Of a stretch of DNA of 64,000 nucleotides, positions 22,936 through 35,932 are shown in pieces. The translations under genes and the position numbers were made by a program. Within the stretch, counting starts at the first letter, position 1, and every line of letters begins with the position of its first letter. The notes under the pieces were generated by a model that did not search any database, was not told where the DNA came from, and saw nothing but the letters and a program-made list of their open reading frames with translations. Source of the DNA: Sipunculus nudus (lineage: Eukaryota; Annelida; Sipuncula; Golfingiida; Sipunculidae); contig CM049311.1 in the NCBI GenBank assembly GCA_026874595.1, positions 43,775,676 to 43,839,675 on the forward strand, written 5' to 3'.

Positions 22936-25230
22936 ACAAGGGACCTATGGGTCACGACGCTCAGCTGTTATATATGATAAAAAAATATTATTTAGAAATG
23001 AGGCACATGCTGGTTTTGTGTGGTAATAAATATAAGCTGTATTATGAGTTGTTGTTGTTTAGCTTATGTATGATTTTGATAGTACCTTTGGAGACAGGGA
23101 AGAGAATTGATTTCATTTATTTTATTAACAAATGGAGTACTATTGTCACACAGATTTTGACTTGGCCATATAACTTATAAGCAGAACATATAATATAAGA
23201 GTTTAACTATTTATTAAAAAAATTACAAATATTGTCCCAAATATAATTTTTATAATATGATTTTTTTAAATGAAATATAACTGATATGATTATTAAAATA
23301 ATATTAAAGAATATATTCATGAATGCATTCATGAATACATTTTGAAAGTATTTGCAAGAGTATTCATACTTTCATTTTTACCTGAATTCCTATTCTTTAT
23401 GCAAGAAATTTTATAATGGAGTACATAATCATATTCGTATTTAAATACAATTACAAAGTATTCGCACCATGTCTGGTATTTATTCAGTTTCACCAACCAA
23501 TGATGTTGAGAATCCAGAATATACAAATTCACACATTTAAATAATGATCATAAGTACCTGGTTTTATGGCTTTTATTTATATTAAAAAATAACTGTAAAA
23601 AATTCATTTTGGACTAATTTCCCATCAATGTACACACTAGACACAGTAGGAATCTAGATTAATATTATCAACTGCATCTTTGTCTATCATTAATTTCCTT
23701 CATATGATCCCTAATGATTAGTAATGAATAATATGATTTACTTCTTTATCATTAAAATTGAACTGAAAAATGCCATAGGTGACTGCATGGTGTTATTTGG
23801 AATATGTGACATTCTACCCATCTATACAAGATTCTTATATCATCAGTAACTGCAAGTTAATTTCCTGTTATTATAAACTAACAAATTCCTTTTCTATTTT
23901 TCTTTAATTTGTTATTAAAAACCAATAAAAATTTATTAATTTATTGTTTATTGTTATGTTGTTGGTTAAAACTACTAGATGAGTTGGGTTGGACACCTTG
24001 ATCAACTGTGGCTGGCCATAAGCTGCCTGGATTCCTGTATGCCTCGCCTCAAGCGTGCATAATCTGATGAAAGGTCAACAAGGTCAACATACAGGTGACT
24101 CAAGAGGGGCTGGAGAGAGCCAAAGTCTGACAGGGTCTCATAAAAAACATTAATAAAAGCTACAATTTTTGGCCAATTTCTTTCAGCTTTCTAAACTAAA
24201 AAGCTGAAATCCTAATGTGTGCATGATATGAAAATTATATCAACAGTGCTCACAGGACACAAACGTGCCATGGTCACAGTTGGGCAAAATTTAAGGTACT
24301 AATTTTATATTTATACTAATAACTTATAAAATTTGAAAAATTCAGAACTAATTTTGGGTATTCAATTGAATCTTGATTAAATAATGTTACATCCCTGACA
24401 AAAAAATCTCTAGCTTCAGCAATGCCCTTGTTAAAGGAGTAAATATATTTCTTGATTTTGTACAAAGTGCATTATGTTTGGGCCCAAAACTTAAAACAAT
24501 TACGCACTACAGACATCATTCTGGCATGTGCATAGAGAATGAAAAATATGTATATTATTTATGATTAAAGTCAGATCAGTGGTTTTGATATTAGGCAGTC
24601 TTGAAGTGTAACCATGGGTTTTTAATGGAAAAATGAAGTTTTTCATTAATATCTCGAAGGTATTAAGTCCTAGTGACCAAATTCTTGGCATGGTAGGGGA
24701 TTTTGGAGACATCTAACTGTATGCCGAATTTAAGGAACTAAGAGCTGAAGCTGGGGAGCTGAGCTCTTGCAAACTGCATAACAATAGCTTGATGTAAACA
24801 ATATGTTACATGGTGCTTGAAAACTTATTAAAATCTACAGTTTTTGATCAACTGGTTTCAAATTTTTGGTGTTAACAGTTGATATGCTAACAAAAACATG
24901 CTGTGAAAATTAAATCCACAGTACTTACAGGAAAAAAACGTGCCATGGTCAAAGTTGGGCAAAATTTAAGGTACCAATTTTTTATTTTTATTAATATTTT
25001 AGAGAAGAGGTTTTTCCTTAATTTCTCAAAGGAACGAAGTTGCAAAGACCCAGTTTTCGGCTTGGTAGGAGATCTTGGGGACATCTAACATTATGCCGAA
25101 TTTTGGATTTCTAGGTCTTACGGTTTCAAAACGTGCCACATCTACGGACGGACGGACGGACAGACGGACGGACGACGGACAATGGACCACGACTATAGCT
25201 CAGATGACTTATAGTCAGCTGAGCTAAAAA
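22936..25230 (+). mobile_element. family II-B element, with an internal deletion
   Basis: Start ACAAGGGACCTATGGGTCA; GCTCAGCTG at 22959-22967 is the reverse complement of CAGCTGAGC at 25216-25224. The 3' part has the GACGG tract, the TGACT-TAT-AGTCA hairpin and GCTGAGCTAAAAA. Compared with the copies at 40185 and 54769 it lacks about 300 bases near 25003. A 77-codon frame near the start (22947-23180) is identical in protein to 40196-40429, but it lies at the recognition end and no family is recognisable, so I do not call a gene. Confidence 0.8.
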
Positions 25231-25930
25231 TCACAGAAACTGCCCTGGCAAAAGGATTTCTAAAATGGCTACCTGGCAGACATAATGTTTTTCTTACAAA
25301 TCTGACATTTGATATCACACATCCTCCAATAAGACACTAAACTTGTAGCAACTGCTTCAAAGAATGTAACAGTTATGAATGTCCAAAACAATTTAAAAGG
25401 CATGATCAGGTTGGAGAGCTCTCATATCAGATTTATGAACATGCAAATGTAAAAAGTGCAAGTCCAATTTGTTTTAATTATCAGCTTGCTATTCAATGGG
25501 GTCAGCAGGGTAGGTAAACTGCAAAACCTAAAAGAAAAGAAATGCAGAAAGCATCACTAAGAGTCTTGTAATCAAATAAAGCCATCCTAAATCCAGGTAA
25601 AGACCCACATATTATCAGAACAAACACTTGCTGGTATATCTGATGATTTGTATAATAATATTCAGATATCTAGAAAACTAAGTTTATTGCTATGATTACA
25701 TGATATAAACTGCAAAATGTTCCCATCATTTTATAAATCAGTAGCTAAACCTTAACACTTAACTCTCATAGTCTTAATGCCTGGCCAAAGCATTCCGGCA
25801 ACAGTGTTTTTGTTTTGCACTAATGATATATCCTTATCACTCCATGAGCTGATACAAAAGGGAGTCATATATCACAAGTGTCACTGACAATTATGGGCAC
25901 ATAGTGAGATGTACCAGTTGTGAGTGCCAT
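25231..25930. other. unassigned intron sequence
   Basis: No repeat shared with the rest of the window and no coding frame of note. Confidence 0.5.
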
Positions 25931-26891
25931 GGTAATATATACAAGAAAACAAGAAAAATGGAGATGGTCTACAAAATAAAATATTGTGAACATCCCTGAC
26001 CTATGACCTTGGCCACATATCAACTGGATTCTTTCTAAATGATGGGTAACTACTTACCACTTACATCTGGCCGGGTGTAATTACTTGGCAACCAATGAGT
26101 GAATAACTTAGACCTGCAACCTTTAACCTCCTGACCAGCTGACCTCAAAATCAATTAGTTATTTCTTCATGCAAAAAGACCCATAAATATGAAGTTTGAA
26201 TCAAATTCAGTGATGCATAGATGTGGCATATGTGAAAGACTGAAGGTTTGGGTTGAACAGTTTCACTTGAAATATGAAAAGGTCTTTTCCCCTGTTGGCA
26301 GAGAAGCGATATCAGTGCTGAAAGGTTTGGAATGAAAGGTCTAGCTTGAAATGTGACCACAGCCTTTTCAAAGAAGTGGATCCTGTGACCCTGACTTTTG
26401 ACCTTGTGACCTCAACATCTATAGGACTCTTCTCCCACTTAGTAGGTGAGCTATATGTGAAAGATCAAAGAATTGGGATGAAAGGTTTGGCTTAAAATGC
26501 ATCCTGGGGCTTTTTAAAGAAGTTGGTTCTGTGACCTTGACCTTTGACCTTGTGACCTCAAAATAATTATGGTTCTTCCCCTGTTGGTAGGTGAGCTGTA
26601 TGTGAAAGATGGAAGGTTTTGGATGAAAATTTTGGCTAAAAGAATTATTTCTGGGGGGGCAAACACACCCCATAACTTCGAGAATATAGGTCGCAGTGAC
26701 CTAATTTCAGGTTTGCAAGGAGATCTTTTTAGAACCTCTAAGACTGCATAGGGTTCATGGCCCTTGCCCCTACGGTTACGATTTGTGCCCTGCTAACGGA
26801 CGGACGGCCGGCCGGACGGACAGACGGAAGGACGCCGGACAAAGACCCATCGCTATAGCCCAGCATGACTGAAAGTCAGCTGAGCTGAAAA
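25931..26891 (+). mobile_element. family II element, 5' truncated, with GACCTTGACC-type core
   Basis: Two to three diverged core units (GTGACCTTGACCTTTGACC near 26531) are followed by a single terminal unit of the 338-bp type, a GACGGACGGCCGG tract at about 26795-26840, and the end GTCAGCTGAGCTGAAAAA. No start motif is present to the left. Confidence 0.6.
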
Positions 26892-26984
26892 ACTGTCCAT
26901 TATCAGTCATATTAATTATGCTTTTTACAAATGAGTTAACTGTTATTTATAAATTACAGGTTATCCCTACCCAAGAGTAGCTCT

Positions 26985-28263
26985 AGCACAAATAATATAA
27001 GTTTAACTATTTATTAAAAATTAACAACAAATATTGTGTCAAATATAATTTTAATTTTTTAAAATTTAAATTAAATATAATAACAGTATTATCTGAAAAT
27101 GATATTATCAAAATAAATGATTATTAAAATAATTTTCCAGAAAATATTCATGAATACATTTTTATTCAAATACTTTCATTTTTACTTGTGTTCCTATTCT
27201 TATAGATGAAATTATGGAGTAAATATTCATATACACATTCAAAAACATTTGCAAAGTACAGCACCATGTCTGGTATTTATTCAGTTTCAGCCAAGCAAAG
27301 TGTTTGAGAATCCAGAATATACAAATTTTACAAATTTAAATAAAGATCATAAGTACCTGGTTTTATGAATTTAATTTATATTTAAAAAATAAAACTATTA
27401 TATTCACTTTGGACTTCCTTCACATCAATCTACGCACGAGACTTAGCAAGAGTCTTATGACAATTATTAACATACAGATATCATAATGAGAACTTGTCTA
27501 AGATCTGACTTTTTTATCATATTCAAATATTTTATTTTTGTTCAAATGAATCAGAAAAAAAATTTAAAGTAATCTCAACTATGAAACCATTATATATGTA
27601 AAAAAAAACCTGAGGATAAAAACACCCTATAAATTATACAAGGAGAAAAAAAGTAGATGGGCAAGATTAATTTTATTTACTGAAATAAAGGAACCAGTAA
27701 TATAAATTTTGATTATTTACATAGTCTTGTGACAGCTGAAATATGTCATTAGTGAAACATATTGACATCTTTTATCAGTGTTTGTCTGGTTAAAATTTTA
27801 AAATTTTGACATATCTTAAATTTTTTTTTAAATTTTAAAATAAATATAAATTAACAAGCTGAAACACTTGGAAAAGACCTGGAAATTTATATTAATATTA
27901 TCAACTGCATCTTTATCATTAATTAAAGAGCAATATAATTTAATTATGTTTTTTTTAATTAATAAAATTCAAAAGAAAAATACCTTAGGTGACTCAATGG
28001 TGTTATTTGGAATACATTTTCATCTATCCATACAAAAACTATAAAACATCAGTAATTGCAACATAATTCCCTGTTATTCATGAACTATCAAATACTCATG
28101 AACTATCAAATTCCTTTTCTACTGATTTTTCTTAAAGTTGTTATTTCAGACCTATAAAAATTTATTTATTTATTGTTTATTTATTGTCATATTGTTGGTC
28201 AAAACAACTAATAGATAAGCTGAATCAACTCTGGCCAGCCTTAAGCTTCCTTAATGCCAAGTA
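26985..28263 (+). mobile_element. old family II-B copy, left part
   Basis: Diverged and rich in small indels, but collinear with II-B from about 280 bases inside its start (compare 23190-24040). It is interrupted at 28263 by the pogo-like transposon and continues at 29380. The first few hundred bases are missing. Confidence 0.7.
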
Positions 28264-29379
28264 TAGTCGTGACTTGATAATCTGACACTAATTGTAATAC
28301 CCTAATTTAGTTCGGATTGTAAGGCTGTTGGATTGTCAAATCAATAAAGGTGACGGAGGGTCAAGATACAATATGACCTAAATGTTTGGAGGACTTGACA
28401 TAATTCATCAAGTATTTCGTTATAATTAATGACATATATAATATTTTTATGATTTATGTGAATTGGAAAAAAACATCCATCATGGAGTACTATTTTATTT
28501 CATATATACATGTCTATATATACTACGCTCGTCAAGATTGACAACCTCATAATGCAGATTCTACCATTATGAGACATGCTTATATTTCTGAACAAATATG
28601 AATTAAATGCATATAATAAATGAACCAGCAGTTAATCTACTGAGTTTATGTACGTTTAAAGAATGCAAGCATATCTATCTGGTAACTGTTTTTTGTTTTG
28701 ATTTTCACGGACTTTTCTAAGCAGTGAGCTGTCGGCATCAACATCCCCTGCAGCAAAGCCCTGCTCCTCAATATACCATTTCCATTCCCCAATCGTGTCT
28801 CCGGGAGTGACTGGTTAAGGAGGACCATCTTCTCCCTCAGACTCGCTGTCACTGTCACCTCTGTCTTCTTTGACCATTGACACAATATCAGCGGCCATTG
28901 GCATTGCTTCCATGCGCTCCATGATGTCCAATATGAGGTATTCCTCCATGTCACGTGGTCAGTGCTGTTGAGTGCCTGGATAAGGTCCCTGATATCGTTC
29001 TACACCTCCGCGTATTCCACACACCGAGAGGTTCATGTCTGCCACATACAGATCTAAACTGCCTTAATTAGTGAGCCAAATTGACTCAATAATTGGCTGT
29101 ATTGTACAGTTAGAACAATACGCATCGCTGCATTTCATGCCTAATTGATCAGGGTGCTGTGTGCACGAGCCTGACGACTGACATCAAAGGACAATATATC
29201 TGTTGGATTGTCAAGTCAGATAAAACATTGGTATCCATGTTTGTGTTGGGAAATGTCATGTCGGAGTCGGAATCCAAGGCTGTCAGTTTTGAAGGCTAAT
29301 TTCTATGGGTCCCGTTCGTTTAGTAGTAGGATTGCAAGGTTTTTGGATTGTTAAGGATCGTAATGTCAAGTCACGACTG
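28264..29379. mobile_element. pogo/Tigger-like DNA transposon with TA target duplication
   Basis: The left end TAGTCGTGACTTGA (28264-28277) and right end TCAAGTCACGACTG (29366-29379) are 14-bp terminal inverted repeats with one mismatch. They are flanked by TA at 28262-28263 and TA at 29380-29381. The uninterrupted II-B copy near 4405 reads GTATATGCCTCGCC, so an empty site supports both the borders and the TA duplication. CAGT-starting ends and TA targets are typical of the Tc1/mariner-pogo superfamily; the Tigger-like label rests on the end sequence and is less certain. At 1116 bp it is short for a full element. Confidence 0.8.
28646..29010 (-). pseudogene. degenerate transposase-like remnant inside the pogo-like element
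   Basis: On the minus strand two overlapping frames carry protein-like sequence. One has MEEYLILDIMERMEAMPM followed by an acidic stretch (DSDSESEGEDGPP) and a stop; after the stop the same frame continues with charged sequence to 28665. An acidic C-terminal region is common in pogo/Tigger transposases. I see no DDE catalytic motif or DNA-binding domain, so the identification is by context. Most of the gene is missing. Confidence 0.35.
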
Positions 29380-30852
29380 TATATGCCTCTCCTCAAGCAT
29401 GCATAATTGGCATGAAAGGTCAACCAGAGGACATACAGGTGACAGAAGAGGGGCTGGGTAGAGCCTGGGTCTGACATGGTCTCACAAAACTTTAATAAAA
29501 GTTACAGTTTTTGGCCAATTTCTTTCAACTTTCAAAACTAACAAGCTGAAATACCTATTTCTAAATGATATGAAAATTATATTAACAGTGCTTACAGGAA
29601 ACAAACATGCCATGGTCAAAGTTAGGCAAAATTTAAGGTACTAATTTTATATTTATGCTAATAACTTAAAAAATTTGAAAAATTCAGAACTAATTTTGGG
29701 TGTACAATTGAATCTTGATTAAATAATGTTATATCCCTGACAAAAAAATCTCTAGCTGCAGCAATTCTTGTGCTAAGGGAGTATATTGCTTGATTTTTTA
29801 CATTATGCATTATGTTCGGGCCCATAACTTAAAACAATTACGCAATACTGTCATCATTTCTGGCATGTGCAAAGAGAATGAATAGAAGAACATGTATATT
29901 ATATATAATCAAAGTCAGATCAGTGGTTTTGATGTTAGGCAGTCTTGAAGTGTAACAATGGGTTTTTAATGGAAAATTGAAGTTTTTTCTTAATATCTTG
30001 AAGGAATGAAGTTCTAGTGACCAAACTTTTGGTATGGTAGGGGATTTTGGAGACATCTAACTGTATGCCAAATTTAAGGAACTTAGAGCTGAAGCTGGGG
30101 AGCTGAGCTCTAGCAAACTGCATAACACTAGCTTGATGTAAACAATAGGTGAAATGGTGCTTGAAAACTTGAATAAAATCTACAGTTTTTGATCGACTGG
30201 TTTAAAATTTTTGGTGTTAACATTTGAAATGCTATCAAAGCATGCTTTGAAAATTAAATCCTCAGCAGTTACAGAAATTAAAACGTGCCATGGTCAAAGT
30301 TGGGCAAAATTTAAGATACAAATTTTTTATTTTTGCTAATATTTTAAAAAATTTAAAAGATTTTGATCTAATTTTGGGTATACAATTTAATTTTGATTAA
30401 TAAAAGTTATATTACTGGAAAAGAGTGCTTAACTTTAACAAGTTTTGTGTTAAGTGATCAAATTTCTTTCCTGATTATTTACAAAATGCATTATGTTTGG
30501 GCCCATAACTTTTTTAAATTATATAATACAGACCTAATTTCTGGCATGTACATAGGAACTATATAGAGGATTATTTATGGTAAATATGAGGAAAAACAGA
30601 TGAGTGTTTTTTTTTCATATTATACAGTCTTGAAGTGTGAAAATAGGTTTTTAATAAAAAATTGAGGTTTTTCCTTTATTTCTCAAAGGAAACAAAGTCA
30701 CAAAGACCGAGTTTTCGGCTTGGTAGGAGATCTTGGGGACATCTAACATTATGCCAAATTTTGGTCTTAGGGTTTCAAAAATGTGCCACATCTACGGACA
30801 GACAATGGACCACGACTATAGCTCAGATGACTTATAGTCAGCTGAGCTAAAA
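29380..30852 (+). mobile_element. old family II-B copy, right part
   Basis: It resumes the II-B sequence exactly where 28263 left off and runs to the end GTCAGCTGAGCTAAAAA. The GACGG tract has shrunk to a single ACGGACAG stretch. The two parts together make one element of about 2.75 kb without its 5' end. Confidence 0.75.
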
Positions 30853-31000
30853 ATAAGCAAAATTTTTAGATAAATAATTTTTTGCATAAAATTTGCTGAT
30901 GCTAGCTCCTGCCGTTTTTGAGATAGTATGGATTGACATACAGACACGTGTACGATGGACGATGCCACACCATCGCATAAGCTCACAGATTCGCTAAAAA
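30853..31000 (+). repeat. family I 3' end fragment
   Basis: About 150 bases of the family I tail with the CGATG-CCACAC-CATCG hairpin and the end CACAGATTCGCTAAAAA. It lies directly after the II-B end, as expected if II-B had inserted near the tail of a family I copy. It stops 95 bases before the S4 exon. Confidence 0.7.
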
Positions 31001-31095
31001 GTCATATCTTTTAAAAATTTGGTCTCCCTGTTTAATCTTTTTATGATGAAAATCTGAAAACTAAAACTCATCTGACCTAAAAATGAATTACTTAC

Positions 31096-31192
31096 CTGTC
31101 TGTGAATATATACTACGGATCCTAATAATCGCCATGTTCCCCCTTGTCTGTCTACATGTAACATACGTAGAATTTGGAGAAATCTCACCCCT
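31096..31192 (-). CDS. KCNQ1: KCNQ1-type potassium channel, S4 voltage-sensor exon
   Basis: On the minus strand the sequence is ...ATATATTTCAG | 97-bp exon | GTAAGT. The first base completes the Arg codon begun by either S3 exon (AG|A), and 32 codons follow: [18 protein letters not shown], then [14 protein letters not shown], ending in phase 0. This is S4 and the S4-S5 linker. The charge pattern R-x2-R-x2-Q-x2-R-x2-H-x2-R, counting the split Arg, has the Gln and His characteristic of KCNQ1, as opposed to KCNQ2-5 (IRMDRRGGTWK). It follows the S3 exons across 14.4 kb and precedes the S5 exon across 22 kb. Element ends lie 95 bp to the left (31000) and 41 bp to the right (31234), the latter close to the branch-point region. 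Confidence 0.96.
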
Positions 31193-31233
31193 CTGAAATA
31201 TATCAACAGCATCATAGCTCATTAGATGCTAAA

Positions 31234-31510
31234 ACAAGGGACCCATGGGTCATGGCGCTCTGTTAATTTTGTCAAATTTTAGAAAATGCAACATATACTT
31301 ATTTCAATGGTTATTATTTTGCTATATATTAACATTTGATAAGCCTAGAGGAAATGGCCCTCCTACTTGGTGAAAATAAAGCACTAAAAATATGATTACA
31401 AAACAAGTACTCTTACATGACTGCCATGCAAAAAACAGTTAAAGTTTTGAGATACTGCATATGAAATATTAACAGATGGACAGACAGGTGGACAGTTACA
31501 TAACATAGGT
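31234..31510 (+). mobile_element. family II 5' fragment
   Basis: It starts ACAAGGGACCCATGGGTCATGGCGCTC and breaks off in the subterminal repeat. From about 31330 to 31500 it resembles 53990-54180 (GGCCCTCCTACTTGGT, then GTTTTGAGATACTG, then ACAGATGGA), part of another family II copy. No 3' end was found nearby. Confidence 0.6.
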
Positions 31511-32519
31511 GAGGTCTGCAACACTCACTGCAGACCACTGTACCGGAATTGGCAAAATGTAAACAACACTTGACATGGTGTCTAAAACTTGAATAAAATC
31601 TCAATACAAGAAAGATCAATAAAAGAATTAATCTTTCTGATCAATTCTTTGAAATTTCAGATTTTAAAAGATATTGAATCATTATGTGTATATGCAGTGC
31701 TTACAGGGAACATATTACATAAGAACGGTACTTGAATATCATATTCGCCTACTGTTAATATTAACAAGCCAACCCATTTTCGTAGCTGATGCCATCTGCT
31801 GCTTATCACAGGACTGAAAATCCTAAAAAACGGGCGCTAAAACCTAAACAAGTCCTCCTATTTTATTTTAATTATTAAATAAATATAGCCCGAAACAAGG
31901 CACTTTTTTATGTGTAACCATCTTTCAGAAATTGCAAATGCCGATCGAATCCATATCCTTACATTTCTGAGGAACTAAGCAGTCGGATGTCGGCTGTTAA
32001 TTGTTGAAAAACTAACAAGGTTTCTATGTGTCAAAAGAATGTAGCCTGGAAGGTGCTTGCATGTTTCAACCACGGGAACTTTTTTTAATAACAATGTAAT
32101 TTTCTCAAGTGAATCTGGCCAAACTGTCATATTTTGATGTAACACTCAGGAAAAGTTGGTGAACTGGCGTGACCTATACAACACAGTTTTCCCTCATAAT
32201 TAATGCAACCGACCAGAGCGCTGATATTCCCTTCCATGGACGGTACATACCGTTTAGATATATTTAAGATGGAAAGCGATGATGTAAATAGTAAATACGT
32301 TATGGAAAATTCCATCGTATAAATGTGATGCTGTTCTAGTTTAAGATTTGTCATGGGAACTGATGCTGAATTACATTAATGTCATGGAAATTGTTGCAAG
32401 GAATAGAGAGAAAGCTCCCTCAAACGATAAAAATTGGAAATCATGCCAGACAACTGCCAATGTACATTAATTATGTTCACAAATGCTTTAAGGCTGTTTA
32501 TTTCAAGAGTTTTAGAGAA
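31511..32519. other. unassigned intron sequence
   Basis: No repeat shared with the rest of the window. Short ORFs (for example minus 32127-32354) have no recognisable product. Confidence 0.5.
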
Positions 32520-35500
32520 ACAAGGCCTACAGGCCTAATGCGAACCTGTGCAATGATATTACACCAGGTATAATGCTTCAATGCTGGACCATCACTTTTC
32601 AAGAACATGTGTAACATGTATATGAACAATGCAAGTACTAAACACTTAGAACAAGAAACAATTAAACAAACATCACTGCTGAAATTCTGGCATGGGTGCA
32701 CACAAGGCAAAAACTAGAATACGAGTAGTCAACAAGCGACTACCTGTATCTGCCAAAATCAGAGTGGGACAGGTGAAGTGAGGCATGGATTGAGTGGCAA
32801 GGGGGAAATAGAGTGAGGTGTGTTGCATAATAGCCTGGATGTCTGCAGCTGATATGTGTATGTCGGTTGCGCCACCTACCACAAAATCCAGAAAGCTGTC
32901 CAAGTTGTGTACATATGCAAAATTTCAGGTGGATAATTCAAACCACTACTTGTATATGAGTGATTTTATCACAAGGCAGACAAACAGAAGGACACTGTGC
33001 AAAAATGGTGGCAGGTGGCACCACCAGTTTTGTGTATGATAATGAGCTATGCGAGATCTATAAACATGCAAAATTTTTGCCCAATCTGTCAACTGGTTCC
33101 TGAGATATGAGCTTGGATGTCTGCAGTGTAAATGTGAATGTAGGTGGCGCCACATGTTATAAAATCAAGAAAGCTATCCAACATGTATAAACCTGCAAAA
33201 TTTTAGGCAGATATGTGAAACCACTGCCAAGATATAAGTGATTTTATCCCATGGCAAACAAACAGACGGACGCTGTGCAAAAATGGTTGCAGGTGGCGCC
33301 ACCAGATTTGCGTATGAAAAAGAGCTATGTGAGACCTATAAACATGCAAAATTTTTGCCCAATCGGTCAAATGGTTCCTGAGATATGAGCTTGGATGTCT
33401 GCAGCGTAAATGTGAATGTTAGTGGCGCCACCTGTCATAAAATCAGGAAAGCTGTCAAGCATGTATAAACCTGCAAAATTTCAGGTGGATAAGTCAAACC
33501 ACTGCAGAAGTATAAGTTATTTTATCCCAAGGCAGATGAACAAATGGATGCTGTGCAAAAATAGTTGCAGGTGGGTCCACCAGTTTTGCGTATGATAAAG
33601 AGCTATGGGAGATCTATACACATGCAAAATTTTGGTCCAACAGGTCAAACGGTTCCCGAGATATGAGCTTGGATGTCTGCAGCTTAAATGTAAACGAAGG
33701 AGGCGCCACCTGTCATAAAATCAAGAAAGCTGTCCAGGATGTATACACATGCAAAATTTTCAGGTGGATAAGTCCAACCAATTCAGAGGTATGAGTGATT
33801 TTATCCAAAGGCAGATGAACAGATGGATGCTGTGCAAAAATGATTGCAGGTTGTGCCACCATTTTTAGTGTATGTTATAAAGCTATCCAAGGGGTACATT
33901 TGTACAAAATTTTTAGCCTGATGGGTCAAACGGTTCCCGAGATTTGTGGGTTTATGTTTGGAAACAGACGCACAAATGGATGCTGGGCAGAGCGGAAAGG
34001 TCAGTGGTCTACCAAAAATGAGGGACTAGCAGTTCACATGTGACCTGATCATAATTCCAAATTTTAAAAAAATTCTGCCCTTTGGTTACGGAGGAGTTCA
34101 CGGGTAACCTATGCGGCAGTGACGGTCGCAGCGGCAGCTAAAAACTCTTGACCTGTTGCATAATCTGACACAGTTGGGAGTCTGCCAAAGCTATAAATAG
34201 ATCCAGGCTGAACTTTGGTGCCAAATCTGATGCAGTGAGCAGTCTGCGAAAGCTATAAATACAATGGAGCTACTGCACTGAGTGAACTCTTGACCTATAC
34301 CTGGCTGTACTTCTTTTAATCCAGGCACTGTGCCAAAACTATTTATAGAGCTGACATCATCTTGGCTAATGGCCAACATCAAGGCACTGGCAATCTGCCA
34401 ATGCTAAACCAAGTGCTGCCATCTGTACGCAAAAGTGGTCCCTACTTGAAATAACTTTGAAATTAATTTTCCCAATACAAAATGCTTTACAGCTGACTTT
34501 TTATAAAAAAAGAAATCAGGAATACATGTAAAATTATTACAGATGCATACTGAATGCAAAATTAAAATACAGATATATCTCACTGATGGCAAATTCTTGA
34601 ATTAAGTTAAGTAGGAATACCAATAATTTATAACCCATGTACAGTTGTATTTATATAGCCACAGAGAGCTGAATATCCATGAATATCCCATTGCCTGGTA
34701 TGATGAATAACTTAAATCATAAATATAATTTTTTAAAAGCTTTTAAAAAAACTTTCTTGTTAATATTAACCAAAGATAACCTGAAATCTAAATGTCTAGT
34801 GGCATGATGTAATAGATGCTGATAAACTGGTGCCAGGCTTGATGTAACAGCATCACACAGCTAACATATATGGTAAAATGACTCAATTCAATCTCCATAA
34901 TTCAGCCAAAAATCATGCATGTGACAATGACAATTATTATAGAATTATTGTAGGGATTATTCTTGTAAAAGATTTAACAAACTGGCTTCAGTGGCAACAG
35001 TCGAAAAAACGTTTTGCAAGTTTATAACTCATATAGGAAGATACAGCAAACAGGCTAAGTTCAGCTTCCAGTAACTCTGCCAAAAAGCACTGAACCGAAA
35101 CCACTTGAACAAACTTGAATTATCAACATCTGAGGATAATTAATGTGTGAGATTTAAGAAATTGGCCCAGTGGCTTTTGAGAAGATCTTTGTGGCCACTG
35201 AACTAAAATGGGCTGTTATGGCATATGACTAAATTCAGCTTCCCATAAAATCCATAACTTAGCCAAAAGTCACTGAACAGAGACCATTTGAACAAACTTC
35301 AGAAAGCACTACCCTGGGATCATTTCTGTGCGATATTAAACATTTTGGCCATATGGTTTCAGAGAGGAAGTTTTTTGTAGCCCTCAGGGTAATACAGGCA
35401 CTGATGACCCCGTACAAAAAAAGCCGATGCAGGTGGCGCCACCAATACCTCAATTTCAGATGAGACCTATGTGACCAACAATGACATCAAATTTGATGAT

Positions 35501-35932
35501 GATAGCTCCAGCGGTTTCTGAGATTTAAATTTTAATAAGCCTTTTTGGACAGATGACAAAGTTCAACCTCCTTTAACTCGGCCAAAAATCTCTTAACTGG
35601 AACCATTCGAACAAACTTGAGAGCAATTGTTCCAGGGTATCATTTCTGTGAAATATAGGACAATTTGGCTGGACATTTTCGGAGAAGAAGATTTTTAAAG
35701 CCTTTTTAGCTTTTTCCCTATTAAATCTAAGAAAATGGTGTAAGAAAAAAAAAATAAACAAAATCCGATATAGTTTTTCGGATGACTGATTATTTGCAAA
35801 AGTTTTGGTGATGCTAGCTCCAACCGTTTTTGAGATAGCTATGGTTAACGTACAGATGACGCACGATGCATGACATACGACGCACGAGGGACGACGACGC
35901 ACCGTCGCATAAGCTCACAGGTTCGCTAAAAA
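32520..35932 (+). mobile_element. family I element, complete ends, with a nested family III copy
   Basis: Start ACAAGGCCTACAGGCCTAA at 32520. GCGAACCTGTG at 32540-32550 is the perfect reverse complement of CACAGGTTCGC at 35916-35926. A family III element occupies 32713 to about 34140. After it, family I resumes further inside than expected (CTCTTGACCTGTTGC), so some core was lost. A palindrome lies at 35432. No gene. Confidence 0.8.
32713..34140 (+). mobile_element. family III element with four 278-bp core units, altered 3' end
   Basis: Start ACTAGAATACGAG with GTATCTGCCAAAATC at 32746-32760. The core has four units spaced 278, 278 and 279 bases (anchor GTGCAAAAAT at 32997, 33275, 33553 and 33832). 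Each unit has two palindrome-like motifs (exact GGTGGCGCCACC at 33292, others mutated). The tail GGCAGTGACGGTCGCAGCGG is present but the GGATAC end is replaced by GCAGCTAAAAA, so this copy lost its terminus by deletion or recombination. Confidence 0.75.

Larger units (their letters stand above)
9108..31095 (-). other. intron of the KCNQ1-type gene (about 22.0 kb)
   Basis: On the minus strand it starts with GTAAGT at 31095-31090 and ends with AG at 9109-9108. It is mostly repeat DNA, annotated piece by piece. I saw no further exon in it, although a small alternative exon in repeat-free parts such as 9481-10780, 22516-22935 or 25231-25930 cannot be excluded. Confidence 0.85.

Noticed and set aside
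28646-28954. The 102-codon minus frame as an intact gene
   Set aside because: The more protein-like sequence is in a different frame with a stop, so this is a decayed transposase remnant.
30994-31215. Whole 73-codon minus frame as a single protein
   Set aside because: Only the middle (31096-31192) is exon; the flanks are intron read through the splice sites.
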